Program-made: the position numbers and the translations under genes
Shown: in pieces, positions 1 to 7,725 of the stretch
How positions within the stretch are numbered: the first letter of the stretch is position 1
Layout of the letters: the number at the start of each line of letters is the position of its first letter
Source: Planctomycetaceae bacterium
Lineage (GTDB): Bacteria; Planctomycetota; Planctomycetia; Pirellulales; Pirellulaceae
DNA length: 11,396 nucleotides
Direction: 5' to 3'
NCBI GenBank assembly: GCA_024642765.1
Contig: JAHEAM010000076.1
Span: 1 to 11,396, forward strand
Notes under the pieces: model-generated
Told to the model about the DNA's origin: nothing
Databases searched by the model: none
The model's input: the letters and a program-made list of their open reading frames with translations, nothing else

Positions 1-1
1 A

Positions 2-1060
2 AGTGAAAAAATAAAGTTAGCTGAATCGGTTACCTCAGCAACTGACACCATCAATGAAGCGTTGCAACAACTGCAAACTTCTCACACCGTTTTTTACACA
101 TCGGAAGATGTGGATTATTACTTCCTGCTAGACATTTTTAGCAGCGGACCCGCAGGCGACGAAATCCGAGCAAGATTTCCAATGGGTTATGTGTCGTTTG
201 TAGGAATTGGGATCTTCACCAAAAAAGTCGACGGTGAGTGGTTTATTGAAAACGTGGTAGACGGTGGTCCAGGCGCGATCGCCGGATTGCGACGTGGAAT
301 GAAAATCGTTTCTGTCAATGACCAACCTTTTTCACCCGTTGGTTCATTTGCAAACGAAATCGGCAAACCCACAACTATCTCTGTCATGACAACTGCCGAC
401 GGCGAACCGCAGTCGATTGTAGTGACTCCTTGCGAAATCCACCCGCAGAATTTTTTGCTTGACGCAATGGTCAAGAGTATGCGATTGGTCCCAGTCGGCG
501 ACAAAAGCGTGGGCTATGTTCGAATTTGGTCATATGCGGGAGAGCAGTTCCATCACCAGTTGAAGCAAGCATTGTTCGGAGGTGAATTAGAAGACGCTGA
601 CGCATTGATCATCGACCTCCGAGATGGATGGGGTGGCGCAAGTCCGGAGTATTTAAATTTGTTCAATCGCCAAGTGCCTCAACTCCGAATGCGTACTCGA
701 GAGCGGGACGATCTCTATTTCGATTCGCAATGGCGAAAACCCGTTTGCATACTGGTCAATGGCGGTACGAAAAGCGGCAAAGAAGTATTGGCCTACGGTT
801 TCAAAAAACATGGCTTTGGCAAGATTGTCGGAGCACGCACGGCAGGTGCCGTCGTCGGTGGCTCGCCGTTTCTTATTGGCAAAGAAGCCGTCTTGTATCT
901 AGCGGTTTCTGGGATTGAGGTAGATGGTGAAATGCTAGAAGGAATAGGGATTGAACCAGATGTCACGGTTGAGTTTCCCTTGCCGTTTTGCGCCGCCGAA
1001 GACCCGCAATTGTCTCAGGCGATCGAGTTAATGGCCGCTGAACTAGCCGAAGAAAAATAA
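2..1060 (+). CDS. PDZ-containing S41-family peptidase-like protein, 5' end outside window
   Basis: The frame is open from position 2 to the stop at 1058-1060 (352 codons), so the gene begins to the left; the TTG at 62 is probably not the start. Numbering from position 2, residues 15-45 resemble the helical segment before an S41 core ('LQQLQTSHT', then 'YYFLLDIF'). Residues about 66-145 are a PDZ domain ('VGIGIF', 'GGPGAIAGLRRGMKIVSVN'), which in this family binds protein C-termini or gates the active site. Residues about 170-325 are the peptidase core ('VGYVRIWSY', 'ALIIDLRDGWGG', 'ILVNGGTKSGKEVLA', 'GARTAGAVVGG'). The serine of 'TKSGKE' (codon 773-775) aligns with the CtpA nucleophile. The partner lysine expected in 'TFGKG' is alanine here, as in tricorn/IRBP-like S41 members. 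The signal peptide, if any, would lie in the missing part. A periplasmic protease role is inferred; a non-catalytic role is possible. Confidence 0.85.
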   Translation, partial: SEKIKLAESVTSATDTINEALQQLQTSHTVFYTSEDVDYYFLLDIFSSGPAGDEIRARFPMGYVSFVGIGIFTKKVDGEWFIENVVDGGPGAIAGLRRGMKIVSVNDQPFSPVGSFANEIGKPTTISVMTTADGEPQSIVVTPCEIHPQNFLLDAMVKSMRLVPVGDKSVGYVRIWSYAGEQFHHQLKQALFGGELEDADALIIDLRDGWGGASPEYLNLFNRQVPQLRMRTRERDDLYFDSQWRKPVCILVNGGTKSGKEVLAYGFKKHGFGKIVGARTAGAVVGGSPFLIGKEAVLYLAVSGIEVDGEMLEGIGIEPDVTVEFPLPFCAAEDPQLSQAIELMAAELAEEK

Positions 1061-1078
1061 TCACCACTTCCTTTTGCT

Positions 1079-1107
1079 TTTACGCCGAGAAAAAATTGCG
1101 TTATAAT
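1079..1107 (+). promoter_or_regulatory. Candidate sigma70-type promoter for the STAS/HATPase operon
   Basis: A perfect TATAAT lies at 1102-1107. A TTTACG (4 of 6 to TTGACA) lies at 1079-1084, with exactly 17 bases between them. Transcription would start near 1114 and leave a leader of about 60 bases before the ATG at 1175. The promoter sits just after the stop of the S41 gene, so the two-gene operon can be expressed independently. This is pattern evidence only. Confidence 0.45.
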
Positions 1108-1174
1108 TGTCTGCACGCTTTCAAGACTTTCTTGGAACGGTCGCAAGAACATTTGGTCAGGAAAAAAAAGTCGT

Positions 1175-1543
1175 ATGAGCGATATTCGTTTTCAGTGCAT
1201 TAAGGTCGAACAACTTGATGACATCCATGTGGTCCGATTTGCTGACGACAAAGTCATGGACCCAGCCCGTATTGAGCAATTGGGTGGCGAGTTGCAACGC
1301 TTGAGCGATTCTAGCGAATCCCCAAAGGTCATCATTAACTTTTCAGATGTCAAATTCTTTTCCAGTGCCGCGATCAACAAACTAATCGTTTTAGAAAAGC
1401 GTGTGCGGGCGAAGGGCGGTCGGATGCGTTTGACTAATCTACGACCCGAGGTCCGAGACCTATTCGGATTTACCCAATTGGATTCGTTGTTTTCAATTCA
1501 TGACCAGCAATCTGACGCTGTCGTCGAATTGACAACCAAATAA
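1175..1543 (+). CDS. STAS-domain protein, anti-anti-sigma factor type
   Basis: This 122-residue protein is one STAS domain, the usual length for SpoIIAA/RsbV-type antagonists. In that family the unphosphorylated protein binds a kinase/anti-sigma factor and releases its target, and phosphorylation of one serine switches binding off. The core 'KVIINFSDVKFF' is followed by 'SSAAINKLIVLEKRV', then 'GGRMRLTNLRPEVRDLFGFTQL', which matches the strand-helix pattern of STAS. Aligned on the SpoIIAA phospho-site 'DSSG', Ser64 takes the place of the phosphorylated serine, Asp57 becomes Ser63 and the glycine becomes Ala66. The ATG at 1175 is preceded only by a weak AGGA at 1159-1162. A RsbW-like kinase gene follows 15 bases downstream, which strongly suggests the two proteins are partners. 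The sigma factor or other end target is not in the window. Confidence 0.88.
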   Translation: MSDIRFQCIKVEQLDDIHVVRFADDKVMDPARIEQLGGELQRLSDSSESPKVIINFSDVKFFSSAAINKLIVLEKRVRAKGGRMRLTNLRPEVRDLFGFTQLDSLFSIHDQQSDAVVELTTK

Positions 1544-1558
1544 AACGGATGCCGAGCC

Positions 1559-1981
1559 ATGCCTGCCGATGCGGATTGGATTTGGAAAATCGATCAAGAA
1601 ATTCCTAGTAGAGCTGAGGTTGCCTGTGGCTTGATTCGCGATTTCGTCGAAAAACTTGAGGATGCTGGTTGGAATGAAGCCTTAGTTTTTGCCATTCATA
1701 TGGCGTTAGAAGAGTCGATTATGAATGCCATCAAGCATGGCAACGCCAACGACGAATCGAAATTGGTAAGAATAGTCGCCGGATTTACCGCCAGTCTTTT
1801 TCAGGCAACCGTCACGGACGAGGGTGAAGGTTTCAATCCCGCCGATGTTGCCGATCCGACATTGGATGAAAACCTCGAAATCACAAGTGGACGGGGTGTG
1901 ATGTTGATCCGCCAGTTCATGGACGATGTCGAGTATTCGCAAGGCGGGCGGAAGATTCTGATGCGGAAACATCGCGGATAA
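1559..1981 (+). CDS. RsbW/SpoIIAB-type ATP-binding protein (anti-sigma factor serine kinase family)
   Basis: This 140-residue protein is a single HATPase_c domain of the GHKL superfamily, with no dimerisation or receiver domain. The N-box is 'MALEESIMNAIKHGN' (residues 48-62), with Glu52 and Asn56 in the catalytic-base and magnesium-binding positions. The G1 box is 'VTDEGEGFNP' (85-94) and the G2 box is 'SGRGVMLIRQFMDDV' (110-124). Members of this family bind ATP, phosphorylate a STAS partner on serine and sequester a sigma factor or other target. The gene begins 15 bases after the STAS stop, and the pair is almost certainly one transcript. The ATG at 1559 fits family length but has no clear ribosome site. 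No PP2C phosphatase or sigma gene is adjacent, so the rest of the switch must be encoded elsewhere. The target could be something other than a sigma factor. Confidence 0.87.
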   Translation: MPADADWIWKIDQEIPSRAEVACGLIRDFVEKLEDAGWNEALVFAIHMALEESIMNAIKHGNANDESKLVRIVAGFTASLFQATVTDEGEGFNPADVADPTLDENLEITSGRGVMLIRQFMDDVEYSQGGRKILMRKHRG

Positions 1982-2003
1982 TTTCCGATACGACGTCCCC
2001 GTT

Positions 2004-2030
2004 TGCGAACCGGTTCAATTTTGGTTTGCG
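2004..2030. terminator. Inverted repeat between convergent genes, possible weak bidirectional terminator
   Basis: GCGAACC at 2005-2011 can pair with GGTTTGC at 2023-2029 (seven pairs, one of them G-T) around an 11-base loop. Inside it is a perfect 10-base palindrome, GAACCGGTTC, at 2007-2016, which overlaps the stop codon of the minus-strand methyltransferase. The location between two converging genes suits a terminator. There is no T-run on either side, so it is not a canonical intrinsic terminator. Confidence 0.25.
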
Positions 2031-2842
2031 GAGACCTGTTTGCTTCGCTCGTACATCAAAAGCGCCGCAGCGGTTGAAACGTTGAGGGAGTCGATTTTGG
2101 CAGCGATTGGGATTTCGATGTGAGCGTCGCAGATGGCGAGCACTTCAGCCGGAATCCCAAAGGCTTCATTGCCCAGGACCAGCACTGATTTCTGAGGCCA
2201 AGTGTATTTATGGGCAGCGACGGAGCGTTCGCTCTTGTGGCACGCAATGACTCGAAAACCCAACCGCGACTTCAATAGGTTAAGTTCGTCAATAATTTGA
2301 AACGGCTCGAAAACGTGCATCTGAAAAAGATTGCCCATCGAAACTCGAACGCTGCGACGCGAATAAGGATCGGCGGATTGCGAACCGACGATCACGCCGT
2401 CAACAGAAAAGGCTGCTGCTAGTCGAAAAATCGAGCCCAAGTTGTCAGGCAGGGTTGTGTTGGGGCAAGCCACAAGTGTTTGAAACTCTGCAAGTTGTTG
2501 GTCAGCCATTTCAGCCACCCATTCGCCGAGACGTTGTTTCTGTGGACGTAGACCGCAGGCCATCACGCCAGTATGGAAGTCGAAGCCAACGAGCTGAGAA
2601 CAAAGTTCATGCGGAACGACCAGAACAGGGACGTCTCGCAATATGAGGGGAGCGACTTCCTCAAGCCGCTTTTCCGAAAGTAGGACTGAAAAAATCTGTA
2701 GATTCGAATCGAGCAGACGCTCCACAACACGCCTGCCTTCGGCGATAAACCATTTTGACCAACGCGTGAGGTTACTGCGTTTCAATTCGCGGTAAGGATC
2801 AAGTAGCGGGTTTTCGAGATCTTCAATATGCTGGATCAACAC
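2015..2842 (-). CDS. SpoU/TrmH-family RNA 2'-O-ribose methyltransferase
   Basis: The 275-residue protein has the two-part SpoU architecture. An N-terminal substrate-binding domain (about 15-100, 'WFIAEGRRVVERLLD') precedes a SPOUT catalytic domain (about 120-270). The three SPOUT motifs are visible: motif 1 'LPDNLGSIFRLAAAF' (131-145, with Asn134 and Arg140), motif 2 'VLVLGNEAFGI' (220-230) and motif 3 'IPIAAKIDSLNVSTAAAL' (244-261, with the SLNVS loop). These enzymes transfer a methyl group from S-adenosylmethionine to a ribose 2'-OH in rRNA or tRNA; the exact nucleotide cannot be told from sequence. The start is a GTG at 2840-2842, with a purine-rich GAGAAG a few bases upstream as a plausible ribosome site; no in-frame ATG fits better. 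It is convergent with the HATPase gene (33-base gap) and divergent from the sulfatase. Confidence 0.9.
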   Translation of the reverse strand: MLIQHIEDLENPLLDPYRELKRSNLTRWSKWFIAEGRRVVERLLDSNLQIFSVLLSEKRLEEVAPLILRDVPVLVVPHELCSQLVGFDFHTGVMACGLRPQKQRLGEWVAEMADQQLAEFQTLVACPNTTLPDNLGSIFRLAAAFSVDGVIVGSQSADPYSRRSVRVSMGNLFQMHVFEPFQIIDELNLLKSRLGFRVIACHKSERSVAAHKYTWPQKSVLVLGNEAFGIPAEVLAICDAHIEIPIAAKIDSLNVSTAAALLMYERSKQVSANQN

Positions 2843-2960
2843 GTTTTCTTCTCGTCGAAGGATCGTTTTCGAAACACTCTACTCTCAAACCTTTGGGTGG
2901 CAGTCTCAGGCAAAAAGGAATAAGATGCAATACAAATCCAAAATGTAAAAGGGGGATGTT

Positions 2961-4493
2961 GTGAATCAAACACTCAAGAGCTTTTTTCTTCTAGATTTTG
3001 TTCCTGGAAGGCGTGTGTTTAACTTGTTAGTCTTTGGGATTTGGGTTGTATTGGCCTTGAATCAGACCGCCAGCGCCACTGCAGTTGACGAGTTAAAAAA
3101 TCGAACACCAAACATTGTCGTCATTTACATTGACGATCTTGGCTACGCCGACATTGGTCCCTTTGGCGCAGCGAATTATTCCACGCCTCATTTGGACCAA
3201 CTCGCGAAGGAAGGTCGAAGGTTTACCGATTTCGTTGTATCGTCGGCCGTGTGTTCCGCGTCACGAGCTGCATTGATGACGGGTTGTTACCACATTCGTG
3301 TTGGGATCTCGGGCGCCTTGGGCCCCGATGCAAAACATGGCATTTCCGCTGACGAAACGACTTTGGCGGAAGTTTGCAAATCAATGGGCTACCAAACTGC
3401 GTGTTTTGGCAAATGGCATTTGGGGCACCATCAACAATTCCTTCCATTGCAGCACGGGTTCGACCAATATTTTGGCTTGCCATACTCAAACGACATGTGG
3501 CCTTGGCATCCGGATTATGTCGACTTGCCTCCTGAAACAGCGAAACGGAAAAAGGGCTATCCCAACTTGCCATTGATCGAAGGCAACGACATCGTCGACG
3601 ACGATGTAGACGGAAATGACCAAGCTCAACTGACAACGCTTTACACCAAACATGCCGTCAAATTTATCGAGGATTGCGGCAACGATCCGTTTTTGTTGTA
3701 CCTGCCGCATTCCATGGTGCACGTGCCATTGTTTGTATCCGACAAATTTAAAGGTAAAAGTTCAACGGGCCTTTTTGGCGATGTCATGATGGAGGTCGAT
3801 TGGTCTGTCGGCGAGATCGTGGCGGCACTGAAGCGGACGGGCGTCGACGATAATACGTTGGTCATTTTCGCCTCAGACAATGGTCCGTGGCTAAGCTACG
3901 GTGATCATGCAGGTAGTGCGTTGCCATTGCGCGAGGGGAAAGGCACGATGTGGGAGGGCGGCGTTCGCGTGCCGACCATCATGTGGTGGCCGGGGCGCAT
4001 TCCGGCGGATACCGAATGTTCCGAGCTTGCAGCGACCATTGATGTCTTGCCCACCGTAGCGAAGCTGATTGGGGCGGAGTTGCCAAAGAACAAAATCGAT
4101 GGCTTGGATATTTCAGAATTGATCTTCGGTGATTCGGTAGGCCAACGGTCACCACATGACTCATTCTACTATTACTATGCCGGCGGCGAACTGCATGCAG
4201 TGCGTGACCGTCAATGGAAATTAGTTTTACCGCATCGCTACCGAACGCTTGCAGGAAAGTCCGGCGGCAAGGGCGGTCGTCCGGCCCCCTATAGCCAGGC
4301 AAATGCGGAATTAGCTTTATACGATTTGAAGGCAGATGTCAGTGAAACGATAAACGTGCTCACGGAACATGCCGATGTCGTCGAACGGATGCAAGTCATA
4401 GCTGAAAATGCAAGAGTCAAATTTGGCGATCGAATCACGAAGCGCGAAGGCTCCGAGATTCGGCCCGCGGGAAATCTTTCGCCAAACAAATGA
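2961..4493 (+). CDS. Secreted S1-family sulfatase (arylsulfatase type)
   Basis: The 510-residue protein hydrolyses sulfate esters; the substrate cannot be read from sequence, though sulfated polysaccharides are usual for planctomycetes. It has a signal peptide with an unusually long start: the hydrophobic core is at about 20-33 and a likely cleavage follows 'ASA' (37-39). Sulfatase residues are present in order: Asp58-Asp59 (metal), the formylglycine motif 'CSASR' (98-102, C-x-A-x-R form), 'GKWHLG' (Lys151, His153), His254, 'SDNG' (Asp306, Asn307) and Lys327 in 'REGKGTMWEGGVRVP'. Cys98 would need oxidation to formylglycine, so a maturation enzyme must be encoded elsewhere. The start is GTG 2961, with GGGGGA (2951-2956) as a close ribosome site; an in-frame GTG at codon 19 is an alternative giving a shorter signal peptide. 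I found no convincing promoter in the 118-base divergent gap. Confidence 0.93.
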   Translation: MNQTLKSFFLLDFVPGRRVFNLLVFGIWVVLALNQTASATAVDELKNRTPNIVVIYIDDLGYADIGPFGAANYSTPHLDQLAKEGRRFTDFVVSSAVCSASRAALMTGCYHIRVGISGALGPDAKHGISADETTLAEVCKSMGYQTACFGKWHLGHHQQFLPLQHGFDQYFGLPYSNDMWPWHPDYVDLPPETAKRKKGYPNLPLIEGNDIVDDDVDGNDQAQLTTLYTKHAVKFIEDCGNDPFLLYLPHSMVHVPLFVSDKFKGKSSTGLFGDVMMEVDWSVGEIVAALKRTGVDDNTLVIFASDNGPWLSYGDHAGSALPLREGKGTMWEGGVRVPTIMWWPGRIPADTECSELAATIDVLPTVAKLIGAELPKNKIDGLDISELIFGDSVGQRSPHDSFYYYYAGGELHAVRDRQWKLVLPHRYRTLAGKSGGKGGRPAPYSQANAELALYDLKADVSETINVLTEHADVVERMQVIAENARVKFGDRITKREGSEIRPAGNLSPNK

Positions 4494-4513
4494 ACCAATG
4501 ACTCTGGTTTTTT
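4493..4513 (+). terminator. Weak intrinsic terminator candidate after the sulfatase
   Basis: AACCA (4493-4497) can pair with TGGTT (4505-4509) around a 7-base loop, and the T-run continues to 4513. The stem is only five pairs and begins on the last base of the sulfatase stop codon. It may reduce read-through into the channel gene 38 bases further on, but the stem is too short to be sure. Confidence 0.28.
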
Positions 4514-4551
4514 AAACCCCGCAATTTGTTTTTATAGTCTAACAGGATGAG

Positions 4552-7500
4552 ATGAATAATTTCCTCAGCCACTGTCTCAAGTGCATGGCAATCACCGCCG
4601 TCTGCTGTCTATCGATGCAAATCGACATACAGCAATCGTTTGGCCAAGACCCGAAGCAATCGCCCGATGCAACGACGCCGGCAACATTGCCATTCGAGGT
4701 TCCCGTTGCCGATGACAAAACGGTTACTAACGAATCTCTGGCTGCGGCGATCGCTCAAGTTCAAGCAAACGGCGACCTCGACGAACCGACCAAAAACAAT
4801 TTAACTCAAATCTACAACGCGGCCCAAAAGTTTTTGGAAAACGCAGCCCAATCAGCTAAAAACGCGTCCGAATATGAGCGAATCATTCAATCGGCACCTG
4901 CACAAGCCGTCGCGATAAAAGATCAGATTGCAGAATTGCAAAAACAGCTTGCAGCACCCGCGGAACTCCAAACCATTTCGGATCCGTTTAAAGGACTTTC
5001 ACCAGAACAACTGCGTCAACAATTGGTTTTGAAACAAAGCGAATTGGAACAGTTAAAAAAACAATCCGTGCAACTGGAAGCTGAGCCGGCGCGGCGCATG
5101 CAACGCACAACTGAGTTTCCGGGTATATTGACTGACCTCCAAAAAAAAATAGATGAAAATCAGGTGCAGCAGAGCACACCTGTCCCCGCTAATGACACCC
5201 TCGAAAACAAACAAGCTCGCGATGCTCGTTTGGCTGCCGAAAGAATATTCCTCAATGCAGAGGTAGCTAAGATCAAAGCGGAGCAAAACTCATATAAGGT
5301 CTCCAGCGATTTCCTGCCGCAGCAATTAGAATTGAGTAATTTAAAGATCCAATTGCTTCAACGCGATATCGACTCGATTCAAAAGAACCTATCAATCACT
5401 CAAAAAAACCAAATCGATAATTTGGTCGACCAAGCAAAACTAGATCTTTCGCGAGCGTCGAAATTGCTTGTGCCCATCGCTGAGAAAAACGTGGTTCTGT
5501 CAGAATTGCAGCGTTCCTATGCATCAACTGCTAACTCTACAAACCTACGATTGACGAAAATCCGCGAATCGATTGAACAAGTCGACAAACTACAAAAGAC
5601 GATGAAGGACCGTGTCGTTGCCGTAGGGTTGACCGATGCCCTTGAGTTTATGATCAACCAACAACGCGTGAATCTCCTTAAACTGAAAAATGAAAACCAA
5701 CCCGATCCAAAGCTGAAAGAACAGTTGGTTGAAATTCAAGTCAACGCATTTCGAATGCAAGATGAGTTGGATGCCGTCAAGCAAGATAGCATGGCAACCA
5801 ATCTCAAGGATCAGTTGACTAAAGCCAATGTGGAAAACCTGAACTCGCAAAAAGAACTGGCGGATAGCCTGGTGACGAAACAACGCCAAATGCTCAGTGA
5901 AGTCTTGGCGGCTGGAGACTCGGTGCTCAACAACCTCGCATTGTTGGACTCAGAGCAACGTCAACTGGCGCAAAAAATTGATGACTACACGGCCTATATC
6001 GATCAGCGGATCGTGTGGATTCGAAACGCTGCACCGCTTCAATGGGCGGACATTACGCGGGCGCGAGAGGCGCTGGCGTGGTTGTTTGATTTCAAGAACG
6101 TCATCGCAGTACAGCAGATTGCCCTCGAAAATTTCCAACAACAACCCTGGTTGTTTTTCGCCGGTTCGATTGCGTTGATGGTTTTCTTTGGGTTCCACTA
6201 TCGATTCAAACGGTTTTTATCGGAAGCCAACGAAGTTGCCAAGAAAGGTCGTTGCAGCACAATGACGCCGACTTGGAACGCACTGTTGGTAACCATTTTG
6301 CTCGCGCTTACTTGGCCGTTTTTCTTGTTCTTGATGGGGTTGTTTGTCGAAACGCCTCCGGCTAGCTCGCCGTTTTGCCATGCGGTGAGTGTTGCTCTGC
6401 GGCGAATTGCAATCACTTTATTTGTGTTGGAATTGATTCGCCACATTTGTAAACGCGAGGGCCTTGGCGAGGGGCACTTTGATTGGTTGCCTGCCGTTCG
6501 TAAGTTAATCACCTCTAACTTGCGCTGGTATTACGCAATTGGCCTTCCCGCTCTGGGGCTGATGTGGGCTTTGGAATCACAATCCAACGAGGAATGGAAA
6601 AACTCATTGGGGCGGATCGCTGCGGTTGTTTTCTTTATTTCGACATGCCTGGTGCTGCACAACATTTTCCGACCGAAAGGCATCTTTTTTCAACAGCTTG
6701 GTAACTTGCGCCCGCAATTATATTTCTTTCGGTACTTCATACATTTCGTCTTGGTTGGCTTTCCGTTGGCGCTTCTTTGTTTAAGCGTGTCGGGTTACCA
6801 CTACACGTCCGTTATTCTCTTGAACGGGTTTAATAACTCGGCGAAGGCTGGGATTGTTTTGATCGTTTGTGGTCGCGTTTTGCTGCGTTGGCTTTTGATG
6901 CAACGCAGGAGCATTGCAATGGAAGAGGCCCGGCGACTCCGGCAATTGGCGGTAAGTACGACCAGCTCGGAGTCAACGTCTCAGGGCGAAGTAGGGGCAA
7001 TGAATCCACCTGAGAACCCGTTAGCAGAGTTGGCAACTGTCAATCGACAGGTCCGCGAGGTTGTCGTGTTTTCGATTAGTGCAATTGGCGTTTTGTGGTT
7101 TTTCTGGATTTGGCGCGATGCATTGCCCGCGGTCGCATTTTTGGATCAACAAACGCTTTGGACGCAGCCGTTGCCAGGTGGAAAAGTTGACATTGTCAGC
7201 TATCGGGATCTGCTGTACGCAATCCTTTCGTTCTTGGTAACGCTCTTCTTGATCAAAAACATGCCCGGTCTCCTAAATTTGGCCGCTCAAACCTATTCAA
7301 CCTTGGATTCCGGTACGCGATACGCTGCCACAACTATCGTGCGATACATTATTACAATCATCGGTGTGGTCATCGCGTTGAGTTTCTTAAGTATCCCTTG
7401 GTCCCAGTACAGTTGGCTCGTTGCGGCCGCGACGGTTGGTATCGGTTTTGGACTTCAAGAAATTATCGCTAACTTCGTTTCGGGTTTGATCTTGTTGCTC

Positions 7501-7725
7501 GAACGTCCAGTGCGCGTTGGTGATTGGGTGACTATCGACGGTACGACAGGAGTTGTCTCTCGAATTCAAATGCGTGCCACAACCGTAACCAACTGGGACA
7601 ATCAAGAACTGATTGTCCCTAACAAAGAGCTAATTACCGGCAAGTTGCTGAACTGGACGTTGTCGACAGTAACGACCAGACTAGTCATTAATGTTGGTGT
7701 CGCTATGGCAGCGATCTTAAGTTAG
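4552..7725 (+). CDS. MscK-like large mechanosensitive channel, frame broken near its 3' end
   Basis: The 1057-residue frame carries most of a MscK/KefA-type channel, which opens under membrane tension to release ions during hypo-osmotic shock. A signal peptide comes first ('MAITAVCCLSM' core, cleavage probably around residues 26-32). A long periplasmic coiled-coil region rich in Gln, Leu and Lys spans about 50-520. About eleven membrane helices follow, near 533-551, 577-598, 613-632, 658-675, 686-706, 724-748, 755-783, 837-855, 887-904, 928-948 and 956-984. The last is the pore helix ('VGIGFGLQEIIANFVSGL'), followed by the MscS beta domain ('ERPVRVGDWVTIDGTTGVV', 'VPNKELITGKLLNW'). Family sequence stops after 'INVGVA' (residue 1051); six foreign residues and a TAG follow. 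The rest of the cytoplasmic domain continues in the next frame. As written, the protein lacks most of the vestibule. AGGA at 4544-4547 is a close ribosome site. Confidence 0.85.
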   Translation: MNNFLSHCLKCMAITAVCCLSMQIDIQQSFGQDPKQSPDATTPATLPFEVPVADDKTVTNESLAAAIAQVQANGDLDEPTKNNLTQIYNAAQKFLENAAQSAKNASEYERIIQSAPAQAVAIKDQIAELQKQLAAPAELQTISDPFKGLSPEQLRQQLVLKQSELEQLKKQSVQLEAEPARRMQRTTEFPGILTDLQKKIDENQVQQSTPVPANDTLENKQARDARLAAERIFLNAEVAKIKAEQNSYKVSSDFLPQQLELSNLKIQLLQRDIDSIQKNLSITQKNQIDNLVDQAKLDLSRASKLLVPIAEKNVVLSELQRSYASTANSTNLRLTKIRESIEQVDKLQKTMKDRVVAVGLTDALEFMINQQRVNLLKLKNENQPDPKLKEQLVEIQVNAFRMQDELDAVKQDSMATNLKDQLTKANVENLNSQKELADSLVTKQRQMLSEVLAAGDSVLNNLALLDSEQRQLAQKIDDYTAYIDQRIVWIRNAAPLQWADITRAREALAWLFDFKNVIAVQQIALENFQQQPWLFFAGSIALMVFFGFHYRFKRFLSEANEVAKKGRCSTMTPTWNALLVTILLALTWPFFLFLMGLFVETPPASSPFCHAVSVALRRIAITLFVLELIRHICKREGLGEGHFDWLPAVRKLITSNLRWYYAIGLPALGLMWALESQSNEEWKNSLGRIAAVVFFISTCLVLHNIFRPKGIFFQQLGNLRPQLYFFRYFIHFVLVGFPLALLCLSVSGYHYTSVILLNGFNNSAKAGIVLIVCGRVLLRWLLMQRRSIAMEEARRLRQLAVSTTSSESTSQGEVGAMNPPENPLAELATVNRQVREVVVFSISAIGVLWFFWIWRDALPAVAFLDQQTLWTQPLPGGKVDIVSYRDLLYAILSFLVTLFLIKNMPGLLNLAAQTYSTLDSGTRYAATTIVRYIITIIGVVIALSFLSIPWSQYSWLVAAATVGIGFGLQEIIANFVSGLILLLERPVRVGDWVTIDGTTGVVSRIQMRATTVTNWDNQELIVPNKELITGKLLNWTLSTVTTRLVINVGVAMAAILS

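Noticed and set aside
62..64. TTG at 62 as the true start of the S41 gene
   Set aside because: The frame is open to the window edge, upstream codons read as plausible protein, and no ribosome site precedes the TTG. The sequence after it already aligns inside the S41 N-terminal region.
187..504. Minus-strand open frame inside the S41 gene
   Set aside because: It lies wholly opposite a gene with clear PDZ and S41 motifs and shows no family motif. The other long antisense frames over the sulfatase, channel and propeller genes were rejected on the same grounds.
4533..4538. TATAGT as a -10 box for the channel gene
   Set aside because: The hexamer 17 bases upstream (TTTTAA) is a poor -35, and the T-rich gap makes chance matches likely.
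7699..7712. Programmed -1 frameshift in the channel gene
   Set aside because: The bases around the junction (GTC GCT ATG GCA) contain no X-XXY-YYZ slippery heptamer or homopolymer run, and MscK family genes are not known to need one.
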